From NCBI GenBank assembly GCA_022072055.1, contig JAJVIK010000011.1:370597-434596 (forward strand): a stretch of DNA of 64,000 nt, in the 5' to 3' direction. The DNA is from a bacterium. Lineage in GTDB: Bacteria; Hinthialibacterota; Hinthialibacteria; OLB16. Shown one piece after another: positions 51,146 through 58,711 of the stretch; the stretch's first letter is position 1, and the number at the start of each line of letters is the position of its first letter. The position numbers and the translations under genes are program-made. The notes under the pieces are model-generated. The model ran no database searches. It had not been told where the DNA came from and saw only the letters and a program-made list of their open reading frames with translations.

Positions 51146-51342
51146 ACCCGACGGATTTGGAAAAACTTTTCGCCGCCAAGGAGGCGCGCCGACAGAAGCT
51201 TGCCACCGCAAGTTTCCCGGAGAAGATCATGATGCTGGTGCGGCTCCAGGAAATGGCGGCGCCGATCCTGAACGCGCGCGGAATCCATGTGCGACCCTGG
51301 AAGATCGCCCCACCCGCTCGCGTGGCCAAGCCGCGCGCGTGA
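51133..51342 (+). CDS. Small partner protein of the nucleotidyltransferase
   Basis: 69 residues, overlapping the previous gene by 13 bases, with AAGGAG about 11 bases before the ATG. It is highly helical and basic: NPTDLEKLFAAKEARRQKLA then SFPEKIMMLVRLQEMAAPIL. Proteins of this look are often found next to AbiEii-like nucleotidyltransferases. It is a candidate antitoxin or adaptor; it has no recognised domain. Confidence 0.6.
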   Translation: MEGLNPTDLEKLFAAKEARRQKLATASFPEKIMMLVRLQEMAAPILNARGIHVRPWKIAPPARVAKPRA

Positions 51343-51367
51343 GCAAGCGGGCGCGATGGAAGAGTAG

Positions 51368-51646
51368 TTGACCAAGGGTGTAGGCGCTGGATCGTTGGAG
51401 TTCGAGTTAAGCCAACACGCGAAAGACACGATTCGGGAACGGGGAATATCCTCCTCCTGGATCGAGCGGATACTCGCAAATCCGGCGCGACGAGAACCCG
51501 ATCGGCAGGATCCGACTCCTTAACACGTGATGGGGCCCTTTGAGGAATACGGGCATCGCGTCTTGCGGGTTGTCGTTAACCCGACGGAGGTTCCCATCCG
51601 TGTGGTCACGGTGGATTTTGATCGTAGGTTGAAAGGAATCCTGTAA
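51368..51646 (+). pseudogene. DUF4258 toxin-like gene interrupted by a stop codon
   Basis: The translated frame has the DUF4258 pattern: FELSQHAKDTIRERGISSSW, RILANPARREPDRQDPTP, then an in-frame TAA (51521-51523), and after it VLRVVVNPTEVPIRVVTVDF and a final FDRRLKGIL. Family members read through this point (DPELEH... type), so a single nonsense change has broken it. The start is probably the TTG at 51368. Its likely antitoxin (DUF2283) begins three bases after the final stop and is intact. Confidence 0.8.
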
Positions 51647-51648
51647 CC

Positions 51649-51849
51649 ATGCGACTCCATATCGACCCAGGAGCGGACGCCCTATACCTCCGTCTGGACG
51701 ATTCGAGGATTCTGGAATCCGAGGAGGTCTCACCCGGTGTGGTGCTCGACTTCAATGAGGCCGGGGAGGTCGTGGGGGTGGAAATGCTTCACCTATCCAA
51801 ACGCACCTCCGCGCCAAACTTGAAAGAGATCCAGCTCCAAACCGCCTGA
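51649..51849 (+). CDS. DUF2283 family protein, probable antitoxin
   Basis: 66 residues with the DUF2283 pattern: IDPGADALYLRLDDSRILES, then GVVLDFNEAGEVVGVEMLHLS. DUF2283 proteins are regularly paired with DUF4258 proteins, and this pair is thought to be toxin-antitoxin-like. Here the antitoxin frame is intact while the toxin is broken. It starts three bases after the toxin frame ends, and translation may be coupled to it. Confidence 0.88.
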   Translation: MRLHIDPGADALYLRLDDSRILESEEVSPGVVLDFNEAGEVVGVEMLHLSKRTSAPNLKEIQLQTA

Positions 51850-51890
51850 AAACCCGCAGGGTCCGGGCGCGCCGCGCGGGTGAGTGCGGC

Positions 51891-52541
51891 TTACCCAGTC
51901 GCGTGACGCATCCTCCACCGCGCGAGGTGGTAACACAGGAAACCCAACCCAACAAGCAGCACAGGCATGAGGGGCAAAACCACAGTCGGCTTCCCCATCA
52001 TCACTTGCGGCGTCAGGAGCCCCACCGCAATCGAGGCAATCAGCGCGGGAACCATCGGAGGGATGAGGAGCATCATGACCTGGACCAGGAGGAAAGTGGC
52101 CGGGGCGATGAATAGCCAGTGTATTTGCCATTCGATCAACCACTGGACTCCCTCGATGGGCTTGGATTGATAGGCCAAGAACCCCGCGATTCCACCGGCT
52201 TGAAGCGCTGCTGCAATCCCCACCGCCCATGCACCGCTTAACCCGATGAGCGCCTTGACCAAAAAGACGCGTGTGTGGGATATCGGACGCGTGCACAAAT
52301 AGGCCGAGGTTCTTTCGTTAAACTCCAGACCGTACGATTGAATACCGAGGCCAATGCAGGCGAGGACCGATGCGGTTGGGAGGAAAGCGAGGATCAAGTC
52401 CAAGACTCGGCTCTCCCAAAAGAGGATCGCGAGGAAGCATGGAGACACCACAAGGGCAAGACAAAGGATGACCACATCGCGGATGGCGCGCCATTCCTTC
52501 CAGAGCAGGTTGCGGATCTGCTGTTTCTCGAAGTCGGTCAT
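51891..52541 (-). CDS. ABC-2 type permease protein (third permease of the operon)
   Basis: 216 residues from the ATG at 52541 (GGGGGAGA upstream), with about six hydrophobic segments and no long extra domain. The N-terminus NLLWKEWRAIRDVVILCLAL is typical of ABC-2 permeases. The start overlaps the stop of the upstream gene (ATGA, 52538-52541). It completes the GntR-ATPase-permease operon. Substrate unknown. Confidence 0.8.
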   Translation of the reverse strand: MTDFEKQQIRNLLWKEWRAIRDVVILCLALVVSPCFLAILFWESRVLDLILAFLPTASVLACIGLGIQSYGLEFNERTSAYLCTRPISHTRVFLVKALIGLSGAWAVGIAAALQAGGIAGFLAYQSKPIEGVQWLIEWQIHWLFIAPATFLLVQVMMLLIPPMVPALIASIAVGLLTPQVMMGKPTVVLPLMPVLLVGLGFLCYHLARWRMRHATG

Positions 52542-54544
52542 GAGGGTTTCTCCCCCGCTGCCTGGTGGTCGCGGGACGGTTGGGTTGTCGGCGCGTGGGT
52601 TTTCATGAGCGCGGGGAATTCGAGCCAGACCGGGCCCAAGTGGGTGACATATCCGATCGCGCCATCGGAGCGAATGAGCGGACTTGTCGGGAGGGAAATC
52701 CCATAGACTGTCGGGTAGTAATGATCGAACTGATCTGAAGCGTTCAATGGAATCCCAAGATGGTACGCAATGGGCGCGCAACCGAGGGGTTGTATCTTCT
52801 CTGGCTGACTCACGTCCCAGACAATGATCCGGCCATAACCGCCAAGCCACGCGCACAACATGCCGGACCCCAGGAACAGCCGAACCTCGGGAAGGTCGTC
52901 GTGGTTTGTCCCGAGCATCGTATCCTGGAGATAGGCCGCAACGCGGACTCGCATGGGCAGATCAATGTAAACCCGACGAAGTTCATTCGGATCGGTCAGG
53001 TCGTACAGAACCACACGGTCAAAACGTATCTGGTGGTAAGTTTTCCGGTCGCCCCAAGTCCATCGCATCCCCAGGCCCGCCGGCTTCGCGGAGGGGGCCT
53101 CTTCTTGTCTTACAGATTGGGTCTCAAATCCGGCGATCAGCCTCCCATCGGAGACCGTATTGATGAGGAGCGGCACCTTTCCCAAGGGCGCGTCGCCATC
53201 GTCGGCATCGTGGGCGAGCACATGAACTGAGGGTATTTCTCCCGTAACTGAGGCAATCCGGAATCTGTACTCTCCACAAACAACATCATTCTTCAAAATC
53301 GTGGGAGGCTCCACCGTCGAATCCGAGACAAGCCCGGCCTGGAGATCGAGGGACCGCCACGTGTCGCTCATGTCCTGGACAAAATATCCTCCGCTCGAAG
53401 CCTTCATGCTCTCCTTGATCTCCTCCAGAGGCTTGCCTTCCAGGGTGATCGGAATCCGCTTTCCATCGGGGAGACCGACCATCCGAATTGCCTTACGTTT
53501 CTCCCTCCAATGGTCCAACAGGAGGAGCACACGGTCTTCCTCGAAATTGACACCGAGCGAAGCGTCATTCTGGAATCCGTGGGTGGGGCACAAGACAGCC
53601 ACGCGATGCGGGACAGCCTCGGGGTTTGAGTAGTCAAACGAATACAGAAGCGCTCGAGATTGTAGTGGAGAGCTTCCAAGGAGGTATTGCACCTGAACCG
53701 TCCAGAGCTTGTCTTTCCAAACCGCCGCGCTCGTGACAATACCGGGAAACGATGAAGGCATGTCCAATTGCGCCATCGTCCTTCCCTCATTCCAGGCAAT
53801 ACATATTGCTCCCGCTGTAATGAGGGCGAAGACGCCGGTGCAAACGGAACTCGCCATGGAAAGTGACAGATGGTGTGTGTGCATTCGGCGATGAACGATC
53901 TCAAGGATAGCAAACAACAGGAACGGCGAGCTCAAGAGAAGAGCTAGATTCAGGAACAGAATCAGGCCAGTAATCCACTCCCCACCAAGTGGACCCTGTG
54001 GGACCTTTGTGATCCAGGAATGACGCTCAATAGCGAATTCGTACCAACACACACCCGCGACTGGGAGAAGCGTGGCGACCCCCAATAGCAGCCCTCCCAC
54101 AATGTCTCGACGAAGAATAGTTGCGGCACTGCACCAGAAGAGGACATCGAGGTATAGAATGAACCCGACCCAAAAGGACACATTGCGGATTGCTTTGGGA
54201 ATATCCCATTCCAATCCAACGAAACAGAGGACCGAGTAGGCAAAAAAACCGAACAGGACCAATCCCCCGACTTTGGTCCAGAACACCTTTCTTACTTGGA
54301 TGGGGCGAGTGGCCAGGTAATCGCGTGCCCCTTCCACGAACTCAGCCCCGAAGACAAGTGGACCGGAGATCCATGCGAGAAGCGCGGACCCAAGAATCCA
54401 GATGGCGGGGATCAAATCTTGGAGCATCCCACGCCCGGTGAACTCGTTAATCAGGAAGCACGCGAACACAGCGCCAATCGCCGCCACCGTCGGCCAGAGG
54501 AGGTGGCGCAACTGAATTCTTAACAAGGTCATGGCCGCGTTCAT
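52538..54544 (-). CDS. ABC permease with long C-terminal soluble region (second permease)
   Basis: 668 residues from the ATG at 54544, preceded by GGGGGAGGTGG. The first about 270 residues have six hydrophobic segments in ABC-2 style (QLRHLLWPTVAAIGAVFACF ... ILEIVHRRMH). One more hydrophobic segment (about 285-305) leads into about 360 soluble residues with a beta-rich, WD/propeller-like look (WTVQVQYLLG, GLPDGKRIPITLEGKPLEE, ending in WLEFPALMKTHAPTTQPSRD). The paralogue at 54541 has the same design and ending. The large region is probably exposed outside the membrane and may sense or bind the substrate. It overlaps both neighbours by ATGA. Confidence 0.78.
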   Translation of the reverse strand: MNAAMTLLRIQLRHLLWPTVAAIGAVFACFLINEFTGRGMLQDLIPAIWILGSALLAWISGPLVFGAEFVEGARDYLATRPIQVRKVFWTKVGGLVLFGFFAYSVLCFVGLEWDIPKAIRNVSFWVGFILYLDVLFWCSAATILRRDIVGGLLLGVATLLPVAGVCWYEFAIERHSWITKVPQGPLGGEWITGLILFLNLALLLSSPFLLFAILEIVHRRMHTHHLSLSMASSVCTGVFALITAGAICIAWNEGRTMAQLDMPSSFPGIVTSAAVWKDKLWTVQVQYLLGSSPLQSRALLYSFDYSNPEAVPHRVAVLCPTHGFQNDASLGVNFEEDRVLLLLDHWREKRKAIRMVGLPDGKRIPITLEGKPLEEIKESMKASSGGYFVQDMSDTWRSLDLQAGLVSDSTVEPPTILKNDVVCGEYRFRIASVTGEIPSVHVLAHDADDGDAPLGKVPLLINTVSDGRLIAGFETQSVRQEEAPSAKPAGLGMRWTWGDRKTYHQIRFDRVVLYDLTDPNELRRVYIDLPMRVRVAAYLQDTMLGTNHDDLPEVRLFLGSGMLCAWLGGYGRIIVWDVSQPEKIQPLGCAPIAYHLGIPLNASDQFDHYYPTVYGISLPTSPLIRSDGAIGYVTHLGPVWLEFPALMKTHAPTTQPSRDHQAAGEKPS

Positions 54545-56436
54545 GATTCCACCTCCCCCGCTTCCGTACGGTCGCGGCTCGGCTGGGTTGTCGGGGCGTG
54601 GATTTTCGTCAGCGCGGGGAATTCGAGCCAGAACACGCCATCGTAGGTGAAGTACCCGAGCGCGCCGTCCTCGCGCCGGATTGGAGCCGTAGGGAAGTTG
54701 GAATCGCCCGGATACCCCGGTTTCACCGATCCCAGGTAAACGCCATCCGCCGGGGCGATCCCAAGAAACCGAGGTTCCGAAATATCCGACACGTCCCACG
54801 CGAGAAGTCGCCCCCAAGCCACGAAACAGAGGATCCCATCCCCGATGACCAGACAACGGAACGGGTAACTCGTTTTGGCCTGTCTCGAAGCTTCGAGACC
54901 AAGTGCTTCCAGGGTGGTTCTCGTCAAATCGAAAAGCGCGAACGCCCTCCACGGGGGAACAAGCTCCATCACGCTTGGATTGCGAGGATCTCGGGAATCG
55001 CAGAGAACAATCTTGGTTTCCGCAAGCCCCTCTTCCAGGACTTGAGCGTTTGAAAAGCCGACCAGGAGATCGCCCTCCAGCACCCAAGGAAGCATCCGTG
55101 GAAGGATTGCAGGGGGCTCCGTTCGCGAGGAGTCCCAAACATCCTTCACGTGGATTCCGTCGTGGCTTTGAAGATACTTCCGATCCCCTCTCACAATCCA
55201 GGTATTGGACGACTCCGGGATAGCGGTCTCTTTGAGAATCCGGCACTCAGCAAAGTCCACGATTGTGAGCCATCGCGCGCGACTTTTCTCAGATATCGGA
55301 CCCTCGTAATCGAGTTGAAGCCTATTCCCATCGAGTGGAGTAAACGAATGGAAATACCACTGCCGCGAGTCCGGCTGACTCACTCCCATAGGGAGGACCG
55401 TGCAGGTCTCTGAGGAAGAGGGCACTCCCTCGGTGGGTAAGGTGTACTTGTCAACGGCAAATCCCTCATCGGTCCATTTGTCCATGCTGACCAGCTCCCT
55501 GCCGCCTTGAATCCAAGTCACTCCTGGATGAATCTGATGGGAGACCGAGAGATAGCCTGTTCTTCCCTTTGAGGGATTGCTCGCATTGAATGACCACAAA
55601 TTCCCTTCTTCCACGGTAAACACCCGGTCGCTCTCGATGTCCACCGCCACGACATTGCCGGCGAGACGGACAACTGAGATAAGACCCTCGGAATGGAGGG
55701 TGTACGTGCACAGCGCGCCGTAAAGACTGAATAACATGAATAGCGAAAAGGACAGCAACGGTACACGGATGGTTTGGTAGCGCAACGATTGGTGGATTCC
55801 GATCAACACCGCGAGGAACAGAAGCGGAGACAGGACCACCGTTCCAAGCCGAAGGATGTCTTCAAAGAACGGATCGTTGCCGGTGAGTATGTACTGGTTA
55901 TCGGCACTGCGCGAACCGGCGCCACTGAACAGACGCCACGTCGCATAAACACAAACACAGATCAAAATGAAGGTTGGCGGCCCATAGAGAGCGCCTCGGA
56001 TCATGTCACGCAGGAGGAGCGTTGCTCCCGCGCAGGTGAGCGCGAGTGAGGTGAGCCATGCCCATGTGATGGGGGTAAGGCGTTCATAGACCACCCCCGG
56101 CCACCAGGAATGCATGTCTTCAAGTCCGCGGTCCACGATGGGGGCGGAGACGGTGCAATAGAACAACACGGTCACAGCCTTGAGAAGGAATACGAGGTTT
56201 CCGGGAATCGGCCTGGTCTTCAGGAAATCATGCGAGCCTTCAAAGTGTTCATGGCCGAACAAGAGAGGACCGCATAGCGCGGCGCCGATGGTGAGAAGGA
56301 AGGCGGAGGCGGTCGCGATTAGGCCAGAGAAGTCGGATTTTGGAAGAGAACTCGCAACCAGGCAAACCACCAGTACAACCAGAGGCCACGTAAGGACGCG
56401 CGCCTGGACTCTGAGTACGACAACAGTCGCGTTCAT
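54541..56436 (-). CDS. ABC permease with long C-terminal soluble region (first permease)
   Basis: 631 residues; start at 56436 near the ATPase gene (70-base gap). Residues about 1-245 contain about six hydrophobic segments (VLTWPLVVLVVCLVASSLPK at the start). The remaining about 380 residues are soluble and beta-rich, ending in VFWLEFPALTKIHAPTTQPS, nearly the same ending as its paralogue. N-terminal NATVVVLRVQARVL resembles the paralogue's MNAAMTLLRIQLRHL. Probably a duplication; the pair may form a heterodimeric transporter core. The C-terminal part is not a known permease domain. Confidence 0.78.
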   Translation of the reverse strand: MNATVVVLRVQARVLTWPLVVLVVCLVASSLPKSDFSGLIATASAFLLTIGAALCGPLLFGHEHFEGSHDFLKTRPIPGNLVFLLKAVTVLFYCTVSAPIVDRGLEDMHSWWPGVVYERLTPITWAWLTSLALTCAGATLLLRDMIRGALYGPPTFILICVCVYATWRLFSGAGSRSADNQYILTGNDPFFEDILRLGTVVLSPLLFLAVLIGIHQSLRYQTIRVPLLSFSLFMLFSLYGALCTYTLHSEGLISVVRLAGNVVAVDIESDRVFTVEEGNLWSFNASNPSKGRTGYLSVSHQIHPGVTWIQGGRELVSMDKWTDEGFAVDKYTLPTEGVPSSSETCTVLPMGVSQPDSRQWYFHSFTPLDGNRLQLDYEGPISEKSRARWLTIVDFAECRILKETAIPESSNTWIVRGDRKYLQSHDGIHVKDVWDSSRTEPPAILPRMLPWVLEGDLLVGFSNAQVLEEGLAETKIVLCDSRDPRNPSVMELVPPWRAFALFDLTRTTLEALGLEASRQAKTSYPFRCLVIGDGILCFVAWGRLLAWDVSDISEPRFLGIAPADGVYLGSVKPGYPGDSNFPTAPIRREDGALGYFTYDGVFWLEFPALTKIHAPTTQPSRDRTEAGEVES

Positions 56437-56506
56437 GATTTCACCTCCACCGCTATCTCACCGTCGCGGCGCGGATGAAAGCAGCTCGGATGGGGATGGC
56501 GCGGCT

Positions 56507-57397
56507 TCATTTCTTCCCCCACGCCGTGTATTCCGCGAAGACATCATCGAGCGGCATCTCGATCACGGTGGGTTCCGCTCCAAACCACTCCCGGAGCAGG
56601 CCAAGCTTCGAGCTGTCCAGATCGCGCGCGATGAGTTGGATCTCCCCATCGGTCTGTCGGCTCGCGAGAACCCACGGCTGACCGTTCAGTGCGAGGGGCC
56701 GCTCCCGCGCGGCGACAATCACTCGCTTGAGCGAGCCGCGGACCGTGTCCTTGTCGCCGAGTGCGATGAGTCGCCCCCGGCACAAGATGGCGATTTGCTC
56801 GGCCACTCGATCCACTTCCTCAAGCAGGTGCGAGGAAAGGAAGATGGTGGTCCCCTCCCGGGAAGCCACGTCGATCAGCTTCTCTAGTATCATTCGGCGC
56901 ACAATCGGATCGAGGCCGCTGGAGGCTTCATCGAGGATAAGGAGCTCGGGATGCGGGGCGAGAGCGCAAAGCAGCGCGAGCTTGGCGATCTGCCCGCGTG
57001 AGAGGCTCCTCACCTTGGCTCGCGGATCGAGCTCGAACTCCTCGCGCATCCGTTCGGCGTAAGCGCTGTCCCACTTGCGAAAAAGCCCACGGTTGAAGCG
57101 CAGGATTTCGGAGACCCGCATCCAGCGGTACATCGCGCGGTCATCGGAGACATATCCGATCCGCTGTAGGAGCTCGGCGTTCCCGCCGAGAGGGTCTTCC
57201 CCAAGCACCCGCACCCCGCCTGAGGTTGGGCGGAGCAACCCCATCAGCACCCGGATGGTGGTGGTCTTCCCAGCCCCATTCTCTCCAAGGAAACCGAAGA
57301 TCCTCCCGCGCGGAACCTCCAAGGCGAGGTCCTGAACCGCCACGGTCTTCCCGAAGCGCACGGAGAGGTGGTCGATCACAATCGCGGGACCGCTCAT
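56507..57397 (-). CDS. ABC transporter ATP-binding protein
   Basis: 296 residues. Walker A GENGAGKTTT (about 37-46), Q-loop region RIGYVSDDRAMYRW (no clear Gln), signature SLSRGQIAKLALL, Walker B PELLILDEASSGLDP and the H-loop in SSHLLEEVDRV are all visible. It is like the ATPases of YtrB/BcrA-type exporters. The ATG overlaps the GntR stop (ATGA, 57394-57397), and three permease genes follow. It drives export or lipid/peptide handling; the substrate is unknown. Confidence 0.92.
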   Translation of the reverse strand: MSGPAIVIDHLSVRFGKTVAVQDLALEVPRGRIFGFLGENGAGKTTTIRVLMGLLRPTSGGVRVLGEDPLGGNAELLQRIGYVSDDRAMYRWMRVSEILRFNRGLFRKWDSAYAERMREEFELDPRAKVRSLSRGQIAKLALLCALAPHPELLILDEASSGLDPIVRRMILEKLIDVASREGTTIFLSSHLLEEVDRVAEQIAILCRGRLIALGDKDTVRGSLKRVIVAARERPLALNGQPWVLASRQTDGEIQLIARDLDSSKLGLLREWFGAEPTVIEMPLDDVFAEYTAWGKK

Positions 57398-57777
57398 GGG
57401 TGGTTCTCCTTCAGGTATCGGTCGATGCCCTGTTTGACATCCTCGGCGGTGAAGCCGAGTTCGAGTGCGGCTGAGAGAAGTTCGGCGACGCGGGAGTCGA
57501 GCAGCGCGCGCCGCTCACGCATGGGGAGCTGCCCGTTGTTCGAGGCGGAAACGAAGTACCCCATGCCGCGACGGGTCTCCACCAAGCCATCGCGCTCCAG
57601 CTCCTGGTACGCCTTGGCGACCGTGTTGGGGTTGACCCGGAGCTCGACCGCGAGATCGCGGATGCTGGGGATGCGGTCGCCACCCTTGACCCTCCCGGTG
57701 GCCACTGCGAGACGCACCCCCTCCATGATCTGGGTGAAGATCGGAAAGGGGCGGTTGGGATCGATCTTGATGAACAT
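57394..57777 (-). CDS. GntR family regulator, YtrA type
   Basis: 127 residues, the short form typical of YtrA-like GntR regulators (no large effector domain). The winged HTH covers PIFTQIMEGVRLAVATGRVK ... IRDLAVELRVNPNTVAKAYQ, followed by a short dimerisation helix pair. Such regulators repress the ABC operon they lead and respond to cell-envelope agents. A perfect palindrome covers its promoter -10 box, as expected for autorepression. It overlaps the ATPase gene by four bases. Confidence 0.93.
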   Translation of the reverse strand: MFIKIDPNRPFPIFTQIMEGVRLAVATGRVKGGDRIPSIRDLAVELRVNPNTVAKAYQELERDGLVETRRGMGYFVSASNNGQLPMRERRALLDSRVAELLSAALELGFTAEDVKQGIDRYLKENHP

Positions 57778-57797
57778 CGGGCGTGCTCTTGTGTATT

Positions 57798-57837
57798 AGT
57801 GTACTGGTACACTACGCCGAGCAAGGTGGGATGTCAA
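57798..57837 (-). promoter_or_regulatory. Promoter and palindromic operator of the GntR-ABC operon
   Basis: On the minus strand, TTGACA (57837-57832) lies 17 bases from TAGTGT (57814-57809). AGTGTACCAGTACACT (57813-57798) is a perfect inverted repeat with a two-base centre, overlapping the -10 box. It fits the palindromic operators of YtrA-type regulators. Confidence 0.7.
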
Positions 57838-57885
57838 GGGGGGAACCTCGGTCAGATCATGGCAGCCTCAGGCCGAGGAAACCAC

Positions 57886-58287
57886 TCAGAAGAGAATCTC
57901 AGAGCCCGCCGCCCGGAAATGGCGATCATTCGTAAAGGCGCGTGTCAGACCGAGCCTGCGCATCACAACGAAGGAAACCTGATCCACGACGCCCGCCCCT
58001 CCCGCATCGTTTCGGGAATACGCACTCCATGCCGCCTCCCAATCCGCACCCGTGGGGATTACCAAGGTTTCCGATTTCTCCATCTTCTCGCGGAGCTCGG
58101 CGGCAGCTGACCGGTAGGGCTTCTTGGCCGCTGAGTTTGCGCATTCAAGGAGAACGTACGCGGTCGTTATGAGGGGAGACTTCTCTTCCACGAGAGGCAT
58201 GAACGCACTCTCGGCGGCCAAGTGCCACTGGTCGCTGACGTCCCACAGCGCGAGCAGCCCGACCGTGTCAAGGAAAACTGGGGTCAC
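57886..58287 (-). CDS. PIN-domain toxin (VapC type)
   Basis: 133 residues, PIN fold: the first acidic position is in VFLDTVGLLALWD, then YVLLECANS with the second acid, and VDQVSFVVMRRLGLTRAFTN and DRHFRAAG at the C-terminal end. These residues hold the metals for ribonuclease activity. It begins at a GTG overlapping the stop of the DUF104 gene (GTGA), so the pair is translated together. VapC toxins cleave tRNA or rRNA, and antitoxin binding holds them inactive. It faces the GntR operon promoter. Confidence 0.88.
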   Translation of the reverse strand: MTPVFLDTVGLLALWDVSDQWHLAAESAFMPLVEEKSPLITTAYVLLECANSAAKKPYRSAAAELREKMEKSETLVIPTGADWEAAWSAYSRNDAGGAGVVDQVSFVVMRRLGLTRAFTNDRHFRAAGSEILF

Positions 58288-58499
58288 GGCTGGTGTTCAT
58301 TGTGCCGCTCGGCGATATCCGTCTCCCCACCGGAAAATCTGCGCGAGAGGATGTCGTAGATCTCATCCTGGGCTGTCCCCAGAGGAGCAGTCGTATGGAC
58401 CAAACGAGGCTCGAACTCCACCTCACACCTCTCCGGCAGGTCCACGGGGTGGCTGGGTTTGAAGACTCCATCCTGGAAAACAGCATGCACCGCGGCCAT
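58284..58499 (-). CDS. DUF104 family antitoxin-like protein
   Basis: 71 residues with the DUF104 pattern: VHAVFQDGVFKPSHPVDLPE, then CEVEFEPR. Proteins of this family precede PIN toxins in many genomes. GGAG six bases before the ATG supports the start. It is probably the antitoxin of the VapC-like protein it overlaps. The C-terminal region (DEIYDILSRRFSGGETDIAE) would bind the toxin. Confidence 0.85.
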   Translation of the reverse strand: MAAVHAVFQDGVFKPSHPVDLPERCEVEFEPRLVHTTAPLGTAQDEIYDILSRRFSGGETDIAERHNEHQP

Positions 58500-58711
58500 T
58501 CTTCACTCCAGCACTCTGGTCGTTCTGGATCGTGGGGCTGTGGGAAACATCCCACCCTAAAAGGATACCCGGGCGTCACACCGACAGGAAGTCTTTTCTT
58601 CTGAGTGGTCAATCCTCACTGAGCCCGTGGTCCGGCCCAAAGTGATTGACAGACCCGGGCAAACCTTAAACCATCGGCCTATTCTGTTTCTGACTTGAGC
58701 GAGGGTGGTGG

